Both the position numbers and the translations under genes were made by a program. The notes below the pieces were generated by a model. That model was not told where the DNA came from, did no database searches, and saw nothing but the letters and a program-made list of their open reading frames with translations. Positions 17,269 to 26,065 of a DNA stretch of 64,000 nt are shown here, piece by piece (position 1 is the first letter of the stretch; every line of letters starts with the position of its first letter). The stretch is from an uncultured Erythrobacter sp. (GTDB taxonomy: Bacteria; Pseudomonadota; Alphaproteobacteria; Sphingomonadales; Sphingomonadaceae), in contig NZ_CANMPJ010000001.1 in the NCBI RefSeq assembly GCF_947499705.1, forward strand, positions 2,391,501 through 2,455,500. Reading direction: 5' to 3'.

Positions 17269-19358
17269 TAGATACGCTCGGCCTGCGCCACGGCATCGCT
17301 GGCGCGCAGTGCGCTGAGGATGCGGGTAAGGTGCGCCAGATCCTGCACTTCGGCGTCGATCTCATAGGTCGTGAAGGGATGGTCGAGCTGAGTCTGCATC
17401 AGGCTGGTCACGTTCGTCTTGTTCTGAGCGAAAATGCCCGCCATTTCGGCCAGCGTACCGGGCCGGTCGTAAATCGTCACCGTCAGCCTTCCGACGGCCC
17501 CATGCGAGCGCCGACCCCATGACAGGTCGAGCCAATCGGCGTCCACGCCGTTGGCAAGCTCAAGGCAGTCGATCGCGTGAACCTCGACCAACGCGTCTTT
17601 GCGCCGCAGCCCGACGATCCGGTCGCCGGGCACCGGGTGGCAACAGGTCGCTAGCGTGTATCCGACATCAGGCGTGAGCCCTCTGATCGAGATCACGCGT
17701 TCGCGCTGCGACCATTCCTCGTCCTCTTCGAATTCGGCAGTGCAACCCGGCACCAACGCTTCCATCACCTCACGGTCGGTCAGTTTGGCCGCGCCGATTG
17801 CGTACATCAGGTCTTCCGGGCCATCGAGATCGAGCCGGTCGATGGCCGCGCGAATGGCCTTCTTCCCGATGCGTGCAGGCACCTTCAGCGCGATCTCGTC
17901 GAACAGTTTGGAGCCGATATTGGCGATCTCCGCGCGTTCCTTCAACCGAACCGAACGGCGGATCGCAGCGCGCGCCTTACCCGTCACGACAAAGCCCAGC
18001 CACGACAGCTGCGGCTCGGCATGCTTCGCCTTGATAATCTCGACCACGTCGCCATTGTTCAGCGGCGTGCGCAGCGGCATGTGCCGCCCATTGATCTTCG
18101 CGCCCACAGTCTGCGCGCCCAGATCGGTGTGCACCGCAAACGCAAAATCGACCGAGGTTGCGCCCTTTGGCAGCTGAAACAGCGCACCTTTCGGCGTGAA
18201 GGCGAAGATACGATCCTGATAAATCGCCATGCGCGTGTGCTCGAGCAGTTCCTCGGCATCGTGACTGGCATCGACGATCTCGATCAGATCGCGCAGCCAT
18301 CCAACCTCGCCATCGGCGCGGTCTTCCTGCTTGTAGGCCCAGTGCGCAGCCAGCCCGAATTCATTGCGGCGATGCATCTCGCGCGTGCGGATCTGCACTT
18401 CGACCCGCATCGAATTCTCGTACATCAAGGATGTGTGAAGGCTGCGATAACCGTTCGACTTGGGGGTCGAGATATAGTCCTTGAACCGCCCCGGAAGAAA
18501 CTGCCACGTCGTGTGCAGCACGCCCATTGCACGGTAACAATCCGCTTCGTTTTCGGTCAGGACACGGAACGCCATGATGTCAGTTACCTGCTCGAACGAC
18601 ACGTGCCTTTCCGACATCTTGTTCCAGATAGAGAACGGGTGCTTCTCGCGGCCGGACACCTCGACATCCAGCCCGGCCTCAGCCAGCGCCTGTTTGACCT
18701 TTAGCGCAATCGCATCGACCTGCCCGCCGTCCTGGCTGCGCAATTGCTCAAGACGGTTGGTGATCGTGGCGTAGGCTTCGGGCTCCAGCTCCTTGAACGC
18801 CAGCGCCTGCATCTCGCGCATATATTCGTACATGCCGACACGCTCGGCGAGCGGCGCGTAGATATCCATCGTCTCGCGCGCGATCCGCTGGCGCTTTTCG
18901 CCGCTTTTGATGAAGTGCAGCGTGCGCATATTGTGCAGCCGGTCCGCAAGCTTGACCAGCAGGACACGAATATCCTCGGACATGGCAAGCAGGAACTTGC
19001 GCAGGTTCTCCGCCGCGCGTTCGTTCTCGGGCATCGCTTCGATCTTGGAGAGCTTGGTCACCCCGTCGACCAGCCGCGCGACGTCCTTGCCGAAATGTTG
19101 CTCGATATCCTCAATGGTGACGAGCGTATCCTCGACCGTGTCGTGCAGCAGCGCGGTGATGATGGTCTGCTCATCAAGCTGCAGGTCGGTCATCAACCCG
19201 GCGACTTCGATCGGATGGCTGAAATACGGATCACCCGAAGCGCGCTTTTGCGAGCCATGTTTCTGCACCGTGTAGACATAAGCGCGGTTAAGCGCCGCCT
19301 CATCGGCGTCAGGGTCGTAGGTTTTGACCTTTTCTACTAGTTCATACTGGCGGAGCAT
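17268..19358 (-). CDS. RelA/SpoT family bifunctional (p)ppGpp synthetase/hydrolase
   Basis: The start at 19358 (MLRQYELVEKVKTYDPDADE) is preferred over an ATG 36 bases upstream, since it matches the usual N-terminus of alphaproteobacterial Rsh and gives 696 residues. The HD hydrolase domain has YFSHPIEVAGLM and ALLHDTVEDT. The synthetase domain has DIMAFRVLTENEADCYRAMG and FKDYISTPKSNGYRSLHTS. A TGS domain (FTPKGALFQLPKGATSVDFAFAVH) and a C-terminal ACT domain (VTIYDRPGTLAEMAGIFAQNKTNV) follow. As both catalytic domains look intact, this is probably the single long Rsh that controls the stringent response. Confidence 0.95.
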   Translation of the reverse strand: MLRQYELVEKVKTYDPDADEAALNRAYVYTVQKHGSQKRASGDPYFSHPIEVAGLMTDLQLDEQTIITALLHDTVEDTLVTIEDIEQHFGKDVARLVDGVTKLSKIEAMPENERAAENLRKFLLAMSEDIRVLLVKLADRLHNMRTLHFIKSGEKRQRIARETMDIYAPLAERVGMYEYMREMQALAFKELEPEAYATITNRLEQLRSQDGGQVDAIALKVKQALAEAGLDVEVSGREKHPFSIWNKMSERHVSFEQVTDIMAFRVLTENEADCYRAMGVLHTTWQFLPGRFKDYISTPKSNGYRSLHTSLMYENSMRVEVQIRTREMHRRNEFGLAAHWAYKQEDRADGEVGWLRDLIEIVDASHDAEELLEHTRMAIYQDRIFAFTPKGALFQLPKGATSVDFAFAVHTDLGAQTVGAKINGRHMPLRTPLNNGDVVEIIKAKHAEPQLSWLGFVVTGKARAAIRRSVRLKERAEIANIGSKLFDEIALKVPARIGKKAIRAAIDRLDLDGPEDLMYAIGAAKLTDREVMEALVPGCTAEFEEDEEWSQRERVISIRGLTPDVGYTLATCCHPVPGDRIVGLRRKDALVEVHAIDCLELANGVDADWLDLSWGRRSHGAVGRLTVTIYDRPGTLAEMAGIFAQNKTNVTSLMQTQLDHPFTTYEIDAEVQDLAHLTRILSALRASDAVAQAERI

Positions 19359-19435
19359 TGACTGCAATGTGCGTTGCCGCAGGCGCGGCTGCAAGCATTA
19401 AGACGGCTTGGACCAAAACAGCCTGAATATGGTCC

Positions 19436-20293
19436 TCAACTCCACGTCGCCCTAGGCGGCAGACTCATCAGGATCGCGTCAATATTGCCGCCGGTCTTCA
19501 GGCCGAAAATCGTGCCGCGGTCGTAGACGAGGTTGAACTCGGCATAGCGCCCGCGATATTCCAGTTGAACCGCTTCATCTTCGGGGGTGAAGTCGCTCTC
19601 CATCCGCTTGCGCACCAGCTTGGGGTAGATGTCGAGGAACGCCTTCCCGACATCCTGCGTGAAGGCGAAGTTGCGGTCCCAGCTGGGATCGTCGTCGCAT
19701 TCCAGGTGGTCATAGAAGATCCCGCCGACCCCGCGATGGACTTCGCGGTGAGGCAGGTAGAAATACTCGTCCGCCCACTTCTTGTAGCGTTCGTAATAGG
19801 TCGGGTTGTGCGCCATGCAGGCGGCGCGCATGCTGGCGTGGAATTCCTCGGTGTCGTCCTCGTAAGGGATCGGCGGATTGAGGTCTGCTCCGCCGCCGAA
19901 CCATGCCTTGCCAGTGGTCAGGAAGCGGGTGTTCATATGCACCGCCGGGACATGCGGGTTGGCCATATGCGCGACCAGACTGATGCCGGTCGCAGTGAAG
20001 CCGGGATTGGCGGGATCGGCGCCGTTGATGCTGCCCGCGAACTCCTTGGGAAAGTTGCCGCGCACGGTCGAGCAGTTCACGCCGACCTTCTCGAACACTT
20101 TGCCCTTCATCAGTCCCTGAACGCCGCCGCCGGGATCGTCATTGCCGTCTTCCTCGCGGCTCCAAGGGGTGTATTCGAACGACGCATCGGAACCGGCCTC
20201 GCGCTCGATTGCCTCGAAAGCGGCGCAAATCTGGTCGCGGAGGCTTTCAAACCAAGTCCGCGCGCGCGCCGTGTGCGATGTCCAGTCCGTCAT
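19436..20293 (-). CDS. hemF: aerobic coproporphyrinogen III oxidase
   Basis: The product (285 residues from the ATG at 20293) is a full-length HemF. Characteristic segments are FEYTPWSREEDGNDDPGGGVQGLMKGKVFEKVGVN, AHMANPHVPAVHMNTRF, WFGGGADLNPPIPYEDD, HREVHRGVGGIFYDHL and the C-terminal GRYAEFNLVYDRGTIFGLKTGG with SLPPRATW. The enzyme uses oxygen to decarboxylate two propionates of coproporphyrinogen III in heme and chlorophyll synthesis. An ATG three codons upstream (20302) is also possible. An FNR-like palindrome lies about 60 nt upstream, at 20353-20366. Confidence 0.95.
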   Translation of the reverse strand: MTDWTSHTARARTWFESLRDQICAAFEAIEREAGSDASFEYTPWSREEDGNDDPGGGVQGLMKGKVFEKVGVNCSTVRGNFPKEFAGSINGADPANPGFTATGISLVAHMANPHVPAVHMNTRFLTTGKAWFGGGADLNPPIPYEDDTEEFHASMRAACMAHNPTYYERYKKWADEYFYLPHREVHRGVGGIFYDHLECDDDPSWDRNFAFTQDVGKAFLDIYPKLVRKRMESDFTPEDEAVQLEYRGRYAEFNLVYDRGTIFGLKTGGNIDAILMSLPPRATWS

Positions 20294-20352
20294 ATTCTCC
20301 ATCCCATAATTGCGCACGATCATGGCGATGGCGCGGGACGTGTCAATCCGCT

Positions 20353-20366
20353 TTGACACAGGTCAA
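20353..20366. promoter_or_regulatory. possible FNR/FnrL-type binding site upstream of hemF
   Basis: TTGAC-N4-GTCAA is a perfect palindrome that fits the FNR/CRP-family consensus TTGAY-N4-RTCAA. It sits in the short region between hemF and the divergent pdeM. Control of hemF by oxygen would make sense, but binding is inferred. Confidence 0.4.
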
Positions 20367-20429
20367 GTCAATCGAATGATTGCACAATGACCGCTTGCAA
20401 ATTTGGGCTGGGCGGGTCATCTGAGACGC

Positions 20430-21137
20430 ATGGTTCCCGTTTCGTTCGCACCTTTAGAATTTGCCGGAGAAGAGCTCGTTCTGCTCAAGTACAATGCGCT
20501 TTACTGGCCTCGCGAAAGGGCGCTGCTGGTCGCGGACCTGCATCTGGAAAAGGGCAGTTGGTACGCCACTCATGGACAGATGCTGCCGCCTTATGACAGC
20601 CGCGAAACGCTCGAACGGCTGGCGGATGCGGTGAAAGCGACCGGCGCCCGGCGGGTGATCACATTGGGCGACAATTTCCACGACGATGCGGGCACGCACC
20701 GCCTCGATCCTTACGCGGCAGGCATGCTCGAATCGCTCACCCGCGCGCTCGACTGGGTGTGGATCACCGGCAACCACGATGAACAGATGAGCCGCACATT
20801 CGGAGCCACTTTGGCCGAAGAGATGGACCTCGGCGGCATTGTGCTGCGCCACGAAGCCAAGCGCGGCGAAACCCAGCCCGAATTATCCGGCCACTACCAC
20901 CCCAAAATGCGCGTTCGCGTAAGGAACCGCCATATCGCCCGGCCCTGCGGCGTGGTGAGCCGGGCAGAAGGACGCGGTGACCGGATGATCGCTCCCGCAT
21001 TTGGTGCCTATACCGGGGGTATGGATGCAGGCTCACCGGAGATACTTGAAGCGCTCGGTCCAGCACAACGGATCGACGCCGTGCTGCCCGCAAAAGGCAA
21101 ATTGGTGACCTTCCCGTTGTTCCGTGAGGCGGTTTAG
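20430..21137 (+). CDS. pdeM: PdeM-like metallophosphoesterase (ligase-associated DNA damage response endonuclease)
   Basis: From the ATG at 20430 the product has 235 residues. The calcineurin-type metal motifs are present in order: LLVADLHLEKG, ITLGDNFHDD, WITGNHDE and LSGHYHPK. The sequence ALYWPRERALLVADLHLEKGSWYATHGQMLPPYDS matches the PdeM family. PdeM genes often accompany a DNA ligase and an exonuclease in a repair cluster; no such partners lie next to this copy. The family label comes from pattern; the nucleic acid substrate is not shown here. Confidence 0.82.
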   Translation: MVPVSFAPLEFAGEELVLLKYNALYWPRERALLVADLHLEKGSWYATHGQMLPPYDSRETLERLADAVKATGARRVITLGDNFHDDAGTHRLDPYAAGMLESLTRALDWVWITGNHDEQMSRTFGATLAEEMDLGGIVLRHEAKRGETQPELSGHYHPKMRVRVRNRHIARPCGVVSRAEGRGDRMIAPAFGAYTGGMDAGSPEILEALGPAQRIDAVLPAKGKLVTFPLFREAV

Positions 21138-21410
21138 TTTTTTTGCGCCCTCAAGCGCCGGGCGCGGGCCATCCGGCCCGCCTGGCTACGGCCTAGCCGG
21201 CCGACGCGCAGTCGCGCTTTGACTGCCGTGACCAAGGGAAATCGGCGCGTAGCGCCGCAAGGGCGACCGCCCGCCCGCAGCGACGCGATCAAAGATCGCA
21301 TGAGCGAGGAATTCGCGCTCGCGGATGCGAGTGCGGAAAGATTTAGACTCTTCTAGCCTTTCGCCGACAGAATCCTTACATAGCCGCCAGCTAAAGACTC
21401 AGGCTGTAAC
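21138..21410. other. intergenic region between pdeM and infC
   Basis: The gap of about 285 bp before the infC start holds a GC-rich hairpin (GCGGGCC / GGCCCGC just after pdeM) and a dispersed repeat copy at 21247-21339. No gene is seen. Confidence 0.5.
21247..21339. repeat. dispersed intergenic repeat, copy 1
   Basis: This block resembles the one between hisB and hisH (43619-43737). The first 40 bases are nearly the same in both (GCGTAGCG, CCGCAAG, GCGACCGC and CGCAGCG come in order). Near the end both share the exact 17-mer GATCGCATGAGCGAGGA followed by TCGCGC and CGGATG. The middle differs in length. Confidence 0.65.
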
Positions 21411-21422
21411 AGGAGAACACAC

Positions 21423-21965
21423 ATAGCCCGTCCACCTCGGCGTTCGATGGCCCCGCCTACTAAAAGCGGCCCTCGCTACGATCAGTTTATCCAAGTCCCC
21501 AAGGTCCGCGTTATCGATGACGAAGGCGAAAACCTTGGCGTGATGTTCACCAATGAAGCGGTCGAGCAGGCCAACGACAAGGGCCTGAACCTCGTCGAAG
21601 TCTCGCCCAATGCCGATCCGCCGGTGTGCAAATTCCTCGATGTCGGCAAATACCGCTACGAAGCCCAGAAAAAGGCGAACGCGGCGCGCAAGACGCAGAA
21701 GACGCAGGACATCAAAGAAGTCAAAATGCGTCCGAACATCGACACGCACGATTACGACGTGAAGATGCGGAACGTGAACAAGTTCATCGAACAAGGCGAC
21801 AAGGTGAAAGTCACCCTGCGCTTTCGCGGCCGCGAAATGGCGCACCAGCATCTCGGCATGGACTTGCTGAAGCGGGTCCAAGTCGACGTGGAAGAGATCG
21901 CCAAGGTCGAGGCATTCCCGCGGCTCGAAGGTCGGCAGATGCTGATGGTGCTCGCGCCGAAGTAA
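21423..21965 (+). CDS. infC: translation initiation factor IF-3
   Basis: IF-3 is recognised from GPRYDQFIQVPKVRVIDDEGENLGVM, LVEVSPNADPPVCKFLDVGKYRYE, KEVKMRPNIDTHDYDVKM and VTLRFRGREMAHQHLGMDLL. The first ATG at 21447 has no Shine-Dalgarno. ATA at 21423 lies in the same frame, 7 bases after AGGAG (21411-21415), and gives a basic N-terminal extension (IARPPRRSMAPPTKSGP) of 180 residues in all. Rare start codons are usual for infC because IF-3 discriminates against them and so represses its own synthesis. A strong terminator follows. Confidence 0.93.
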   Translation: MARPPRRSMAPPTKSGPRYDQFIQVPKVRVIDDEGENLGVMFTNEAVEQANDKGLNLVEVSPNADPPVCKFLDVGKYRYEAQKKANAARKTQKTQDIKEVKMRPNIDTHDYDVKMRNVNKFIEQGDKVKVTLRFRGREMAHQHLGMDLLKRVQVDVEEIAKVEAFPRLEGRQMLMVLAPK

Positions 21966-21983
21966 CAGAAAGCCAAACAATTC

Positions 21984-22022
21984 AAAGGGCGGGCATCCTG
22001 CGGGGCGCCCGCCCTTTGTTTT
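21984..22022 (+). terminator. intrinsic terminator after infC
   Basis: AAAGGGCGGGC pairs with GCCCGCCCTTT, followed by GTTTT. The stem is 11 bp and GC-rich. It lies 18 bases after the infC stop. Confidence 0.85.
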
Positions 22023-22251
22023 GCCAAAACCACATTCATCCCCGACCAACGGCAGGTGTGTTCGATGAATAACACACTGAAACCGATTGGCGGCCCCACG
22101 CGTATATCCATCTAAGCTATACAATGAAGCACGGGGCGCGGATCGGTACTCCCCTGTAATCCGGTCCAAACCTCGAACCCGTGCGACCCGAAAACACCCT
22201 TGCCTAAGGCACCGCAAGAATGGCCGAGGCGTTCAGGAAGGACCCCAAAAG

Positions 22252-23394
22252 ATGACCACCCCATTCAGGCGCTCCCACCTTCAGACCCTCTCCATCGCGC
22301 TTGGCGCGAGCGTGCTTGCGCTTGCTGCTCCGGCCGCTGCGCAATCTGCTGCCGCAACCGATGCTGGGTTTGAAACCTTCGTGCCGAGCAACTCGCCCAA
22401 CAGTGACAAGATCGACTATTCGATCTGGGACGAGGCGATGAAGAACCTCGTGGTTTCGATGGGGCCATCGCTGCGACAGGGTGCCGGCCGGCCCGATCCG
22501 AGCTTTGGTTCGCGCCGCCAATATGGGCACGTCTCACGCTATCGGCTTGAAGGAACGCGGGTGATGTTCTCGTTCCTCAACACCGAAGTCATCGGCAGTT
22601 TCACCGAGTACCGCAAGGACCTGGAGGCGACTGCGGACAAGGTCGACATTCAGGCGCTCTCTCGCAACGAGCAGCTCGCCTACTGGATCAACCTCCACAA
22701 TGTCGCGCTGATCGAGCAGATCGCCAATGCCTGGCCCGTGCGCCAGCCGCGCGAAATTGAAATCGGCGGCGTGCCTCTCGACGATGCCAAGTTCATCACG
22801 GTGGAAGGTATCGCGATGAGCCCGAGGGATATCCGCACCAAGATCGTCTACACGCATTGGCAGAACCCGAAGGTGATTTATGGCTTTTGGCGCGGTGATA
22901 TCGGCGGGCCATCGATCCAGCGTGAAGCCTTCAACGCGGACAATGTATCGCGCCTGCTCGATCGTGGTGCTCGTGATTTCGTAAACTCGCTGCGCGGCAC
23001 CGAAAAGGCCGGTAGCAAGCTGCAGGTGTCCAAGGTCTATGAGGAAGCCGCGCCTTACTTTTTCGCCAACTTCGAAACCGATCTGCGTGCCCACCTGGCT
23101 GAGTTCGCCGATGAGGACGTTAGCAAGATCCTGAGCGAGACCACCCGCACCGAAGCGACGATCACGGAATACGATATTGCCGACCTTGCTGGCGGCGTGC
23201 GCGAACCGACTTATCAGAACATCACCTCCGATGGTGTTTCGACCCGCTTCCGCATCCCGCAAAGCATGGCGCGCCTGCTTGCCCAGCGTGAGCAGAAGTT
23301 CCAGAAAATCCTGCGCGAAGGCCGAACCGGCACCGTCACATTCACCAATATCACGCTTCCGGATGAAGGTGAGAATGACGGCGAAGTGGAATAA
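22252..23394 (+). CDS. DUF547 domain exported protein, paralog 1 of 3
   Basis: The start at 22252 follows AGGAAGGA and gives a 380-residue protein with a signal peptide (ALGASVLALAAPAAAQ). The DUF547 domain spans roughly residues 60-290: NEQLAYWINLHNVALIEQ, DAKFITVEGIAMSPRDIRTKIVY and NPKVIYGFWRGDIGGPSIQREAFNADNV are the family hallmarks. The C-terminal end has RTGTVTFTNITLPDEGEN. DUF547 proteins have no settled biochemical role. Two paralogs follow in tandem, each with its own signal peptide; a terminator separates this copy from the next. Confidence 0.85.
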   Translation: MTTPFRRSHLQTLSIALGASVLALAAPAAAQSAAATDAGFETFVPSNSPNSDKIDYSIWDEAMKNLVVSMGPSLRQGAGRPDPSFGSRRQYGHVSRYRLEGTRVMFSFLNTEVIGSFTEYRKDLEATADKVDIQALSRNEQLAYWINLHNVALIEQIANAWPVRQPREIEIGGVPLDDAKFITVEGIAMSPRDIRTKIVYTHWQNPKVIYGFWRGDIGGPSIQREAFNADNVSRLLDRGARDFVNSLRGTEKAGSKLQVSKVYEEAAPYFFANFETDLRAHLAEFADEDVSKILSETTRTEATITEYDIADLAGGVREPTYQNITSDGVSTRFRIPQSMARLLAQREQKFQKILREGRTGTVTFTNITLPDEGENDGEVE

Positions 23395-23423
23395 TCACCA
23401 CTCCATTCTCCAAGCGACCAGTT

Positions 23424-23466
23424 AAGGGCCGCCGGAACCCGATCCGGCGGCCCTTATTCATTTTTG
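23424..23466 (+). terminator. intrinsic terminator after first DUF547 gene
   Basis: GGGCCGCCGG pairs with CCGGCGGCCC over an 8-base loop, then TTATTCATTTTT follows. It should end the transcript of paralog 1. Confidence 0.85.
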
Positions 23467-23544
23467 CAAGCATTCATCGAAGGTTATAGGTCAGGCTGGC
23501 ACCCAAACAGGAAGACTGGACTCACTGGTTGGTGGAGGAGCCTC

Positions 23545-24723
23545 ATGTCCTTACGAACGCAGCGCATGGCCGCTGGTGCAATTGTTTTGCTCGCGGTGTC
23601 AGCAGTTGCAGCGACGGCGGAAACTGCGCCGCATGAAGCTCTCCGCACGGCCAGCGTCTCGCAATCGAGCGGTGCAATTGCGTCACCAGCGTCCTCACCT
23701 GTCGAAGCATCCGAACCCTACGCCGTCTTCGCACCTCGCCAAAACCCGATCGAACACAAGATCGACTATTCGATCTGGACCTCGGCGCTTTCGAACTTTG
23801 TCATTTCGATGGGACCGCCGCTGCGCAAGAAGCCGTTCGAACAAGGAACATTTATCGGAACACGGCGCCGTATGGGACACAATTCGATCTATCGTCTCGA
23901 AGGCTCGATGGTCGCCTTCAGCTTTATGAACAAGGAAGTGATCGAAAGCTTCGCGGAGTATCGCCGCGACCTCGAAGGAGTGGCTGAGACGCTCGATATT
24001 CAGTCCCTGCCCCGAAATGAGCAACTCGCTTTCTGGCTGAACCTCCACAATGTTGCGCTGGTCGAACAGATTTCGAAAGAATGGCCGATACGTCAGCCCC
24101 GCGAGATCGAGATCGATGGGGTGCCGCTGGATGATGCCAAGTTCATCACAATCCGGGGGATTTCCCTGAGCCCGAAAGATATTCGGACGCGGATTGTGTT
24201 TCCCAACTGGAAGGATCCAGCCGTCATTTATGGGTTCTGGCGCGGAGAAATCGGCGGACCGGCAATGCAGCGTGAAGCATTCGCTGCCTCGACTGTGTCC
24301 AACCTGCTCGACCGGGCAGGCCGAGAATTCGCTAATTCGCGGCGCGGGGTCGAAAATCGCGGCAAGACCCTCCACGTCTCACAACTCTACGAAGAAGCTG
24401 CACCGTTCTATTTTCCCAATTTCGGTACGGATTTGAGAGAGCACTTGCTCGATTTCGCCAATGAGGACGTTCGTAAGAAGATCGGCAAGACCCGCGAAGT
24501 CAAAGCCACTCTGCGGGAACACGATATCGCCGATTTGGCGGGAGGCGCGCGGGGCAATGCCTTTTTTGCAAACGGGCGAATTGGTCCGGGCGTCGCCGAT
24601 CTGCTGCGCCAGCGTCAGCAAAAGTTCGAGTACGTAGAGCGCCAAGGTATTCGTACAGGCACCGTCACATTTACCAATATCGACCTACCGGGCGACGCTC
24701 CTGACAAAGGTGAAGTCCAATAA
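23545..24723 (+). CDS. DUF547 domain exported protein, paralog 2 of 3
   Basis: The start at 23545 follows GGAGGAG and gives 392 residues with a signal peptide (AAGAIVLLAVSAVAATAET). The same DUF547 blocks occur as in paralog 1: NEQLAFWLNLHNVALVEQ, DAKFITIRGISLSPKDIRTRIVF, VIYGFWRGEIGGPAMQREAF and the tail RTGTVTFTNIDLPGD. The region between signal and domain (Ser/Ala-rich) is the most divergent part. Function unknown. Confidence 0.85.
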   Translation: MSLRTQRMAAGAIVLLAVSAVAATAETAPHEALRTASVSQSSGAIASPASSPVEASEPYAVFAPRQNPIEHKIDYSIWTSALSNFVISMGPPLRKKPFEQGTFIGTRRRMGHNSIYRLEGSMVAFSFMNKEVIESFAEYRRDLEGVAETLDIQSLPRNEQLAFWLNLHNVALVEQISKEWPIRQPREIEIDGVPLDDAKFITIRGISLSPKDIRTRIVFPNWKDPAVIYGFWRGEIGGPAMQREAFAASTVSNLLDRAGREFANSRRGVENRGKTLHVSQLYEEAAPFYFPNFGTDLREHLLDFANEDVRKKIGKTREVKATLREHDIADLAGGARGNAFFANGRIGPGVADLLRQRQQKFEYVERQGIRTGTVTFTNIDLPGDAPDKGEVQ

Positions 24724-24829
24724 ATCGGGGAACCAAGCTGATTTATCTGCGGTTCATCTTTGGTTAGTCCGAAGAAAGATACTCCATCACATGGAGGGGT
24801 ACTCGACCTGTCATAGTGGGAGACACGCG

Positions 24830-26035
24830 ATGAAGCCTTACACGATTGTAGCCGCCCTTGCGCTTGGAAGCCTGACTGTGCCGCTTGCTGCAGAAAGCGC
24901 GTCGGCGCCGTTCCAGGCTCGCAGTTCTTCCAGCAGTTCGGCGAATGGCGATCCTTTCGAGCAGTTCGTGCCAGCAACCCAGCGCAAGGATCATCGGATC
25001 GATTATGCGCACTGGGATGAAGCGCTCGAGTGGTTCGTCATCCCTATGGGCCCTTCGCTGCGTCAAGGAGCACGAAGGCCTGATGCGGGGACCGGCACCC
25101 GCTTCGTGTACGGCCACGACTCGCGTTACCGGCTCGAAGGGAACCGTGTCGCGTTTTCGTTCCTCAGTCCGCAAATCCGCAATGCGCTGACCGAGTATCG
25201 GAAGGATCTCGAGCAAGTCGGAAACTCGCTCGACATAAGCACGCTGCCCCGCAACGAGCAGCTCGCTTTCTGGATCAACCTGCACAATGTCGCTGTTGTC
25301 GAAGCGGTGGCGCTCGAATATCCGATGCGCGAACCGGCAAAGCGGACATTCGGGACCAACAACGCAACCCTGCAGGACGCGAAGTTGGTAACGATTGGCG
25401 GCATCGATTTGTCGCCGCGCGATATTCGCGAAAAGATCGTCTATCCCAATTGGAAAGACCCCAAGGTGATCTACGCCTTTTGGCGCGGAGAAATTGGCGG
25501 GCCGAGTATACAGCGCACCGCATTCACCGGTGCCAATGTCGATTTCCTGCTGTCGCTAGGCGCCGAGGAATTCGTCAATTCACTGCGCGGAATCGAATCG
25601 TTCGGCGGCGCATTGCAAGTGAGCAAGATCTATCAGGAAGCCGAACCTTTCTATTTCCAGGATAGGGAAGATCTGCGCGCCCACTTGGCAAAATTCGCCC
25701 GCGATGACGTCAAGAAACTGATCGCCAAGAAAGATCGGATCGCTTTCAATCGCTACGAAAGTGACATCGCGGACATGCTCTATGGACGCGGGGATCCCGG
25801 CCTGACCTGGGTCTGTGTTCAGGGGCGCGGTGGGGAAGGTATTCCAACCAATGGGGCATCTGCTGTTGGCCTTTGCAGTGACGAGCCGGTTGTAACAGAT
25901 CGCGCAGCCAAGCGTTTGATGCTTGAGCGCGCGCAGAAGCTCAACCGCGCATGGCGGCGCGGCATCCGCACCGGGACAGTCATCTTTGGCAATGGCGACT
26001 TTGCCGACGGCGAAACCCCCAAAGAGGTCGAGTAG
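24830..26035 (+). CDS. DUF547 domain exported protein, paralog 3 of 3
   Basis: The start at 24830 gives 401 residues with a signal peptide (TIVAALALGSLTVPLAAES). DUF547 hallmarks are NEQLAFWINLHNVAVVEA, DAKLVTIGGIDLSPRDIREKIVYPNWKDPKVIYAFWRGEIGGPSIQRTAF. This copy has a C-terminal insertion of about 30 residues with two cysteines (WVCVQGRGGEGIP then GLCSDEP) that the other two lack. The tail again reads RTGTVIFGNGDF. Its stop is close to the stop of the convergent membrane protein gene. Confidence 0.85.
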   Translation: MKPYTIVAALALGSLTVPLAAESASAPFQARSSSSSSANGDPFEQFVPATQRKDHRIDYAHWDEALEWFVIPMGPSLRQGARRPDAGTGTRFVYGHDSRYRLEGNRVAFSFLSPQIRNALTEYRKDLEQVGNSLDISTLPRNEQLAFWINLHNVAVVEAVALEYPMREPAKRTFGTNNATLQDAKLVTIGGIDLSPRDIREKIVYPNWKDPKVIYAFWRGEIGGPSIQRTAFTGANVDFLLSLGAEEFVNSLRGIESFGGALQVSKIYQEAEPFYFQDREDLRAHLAKFARDDVKKLIAKKDRIAFNRYESDIADMLYGRGDPGLTWVCVQGRGGEGIPTNGASAVGLCSDEPVVTDRAAKRLMLERAQKLNRAWRRGIRTGTVIFGNGDFADGETPKEVE

Positions 26036-26065
26036 TCCTGACAGGGGGGGCTTTCGCGGTCCGCC

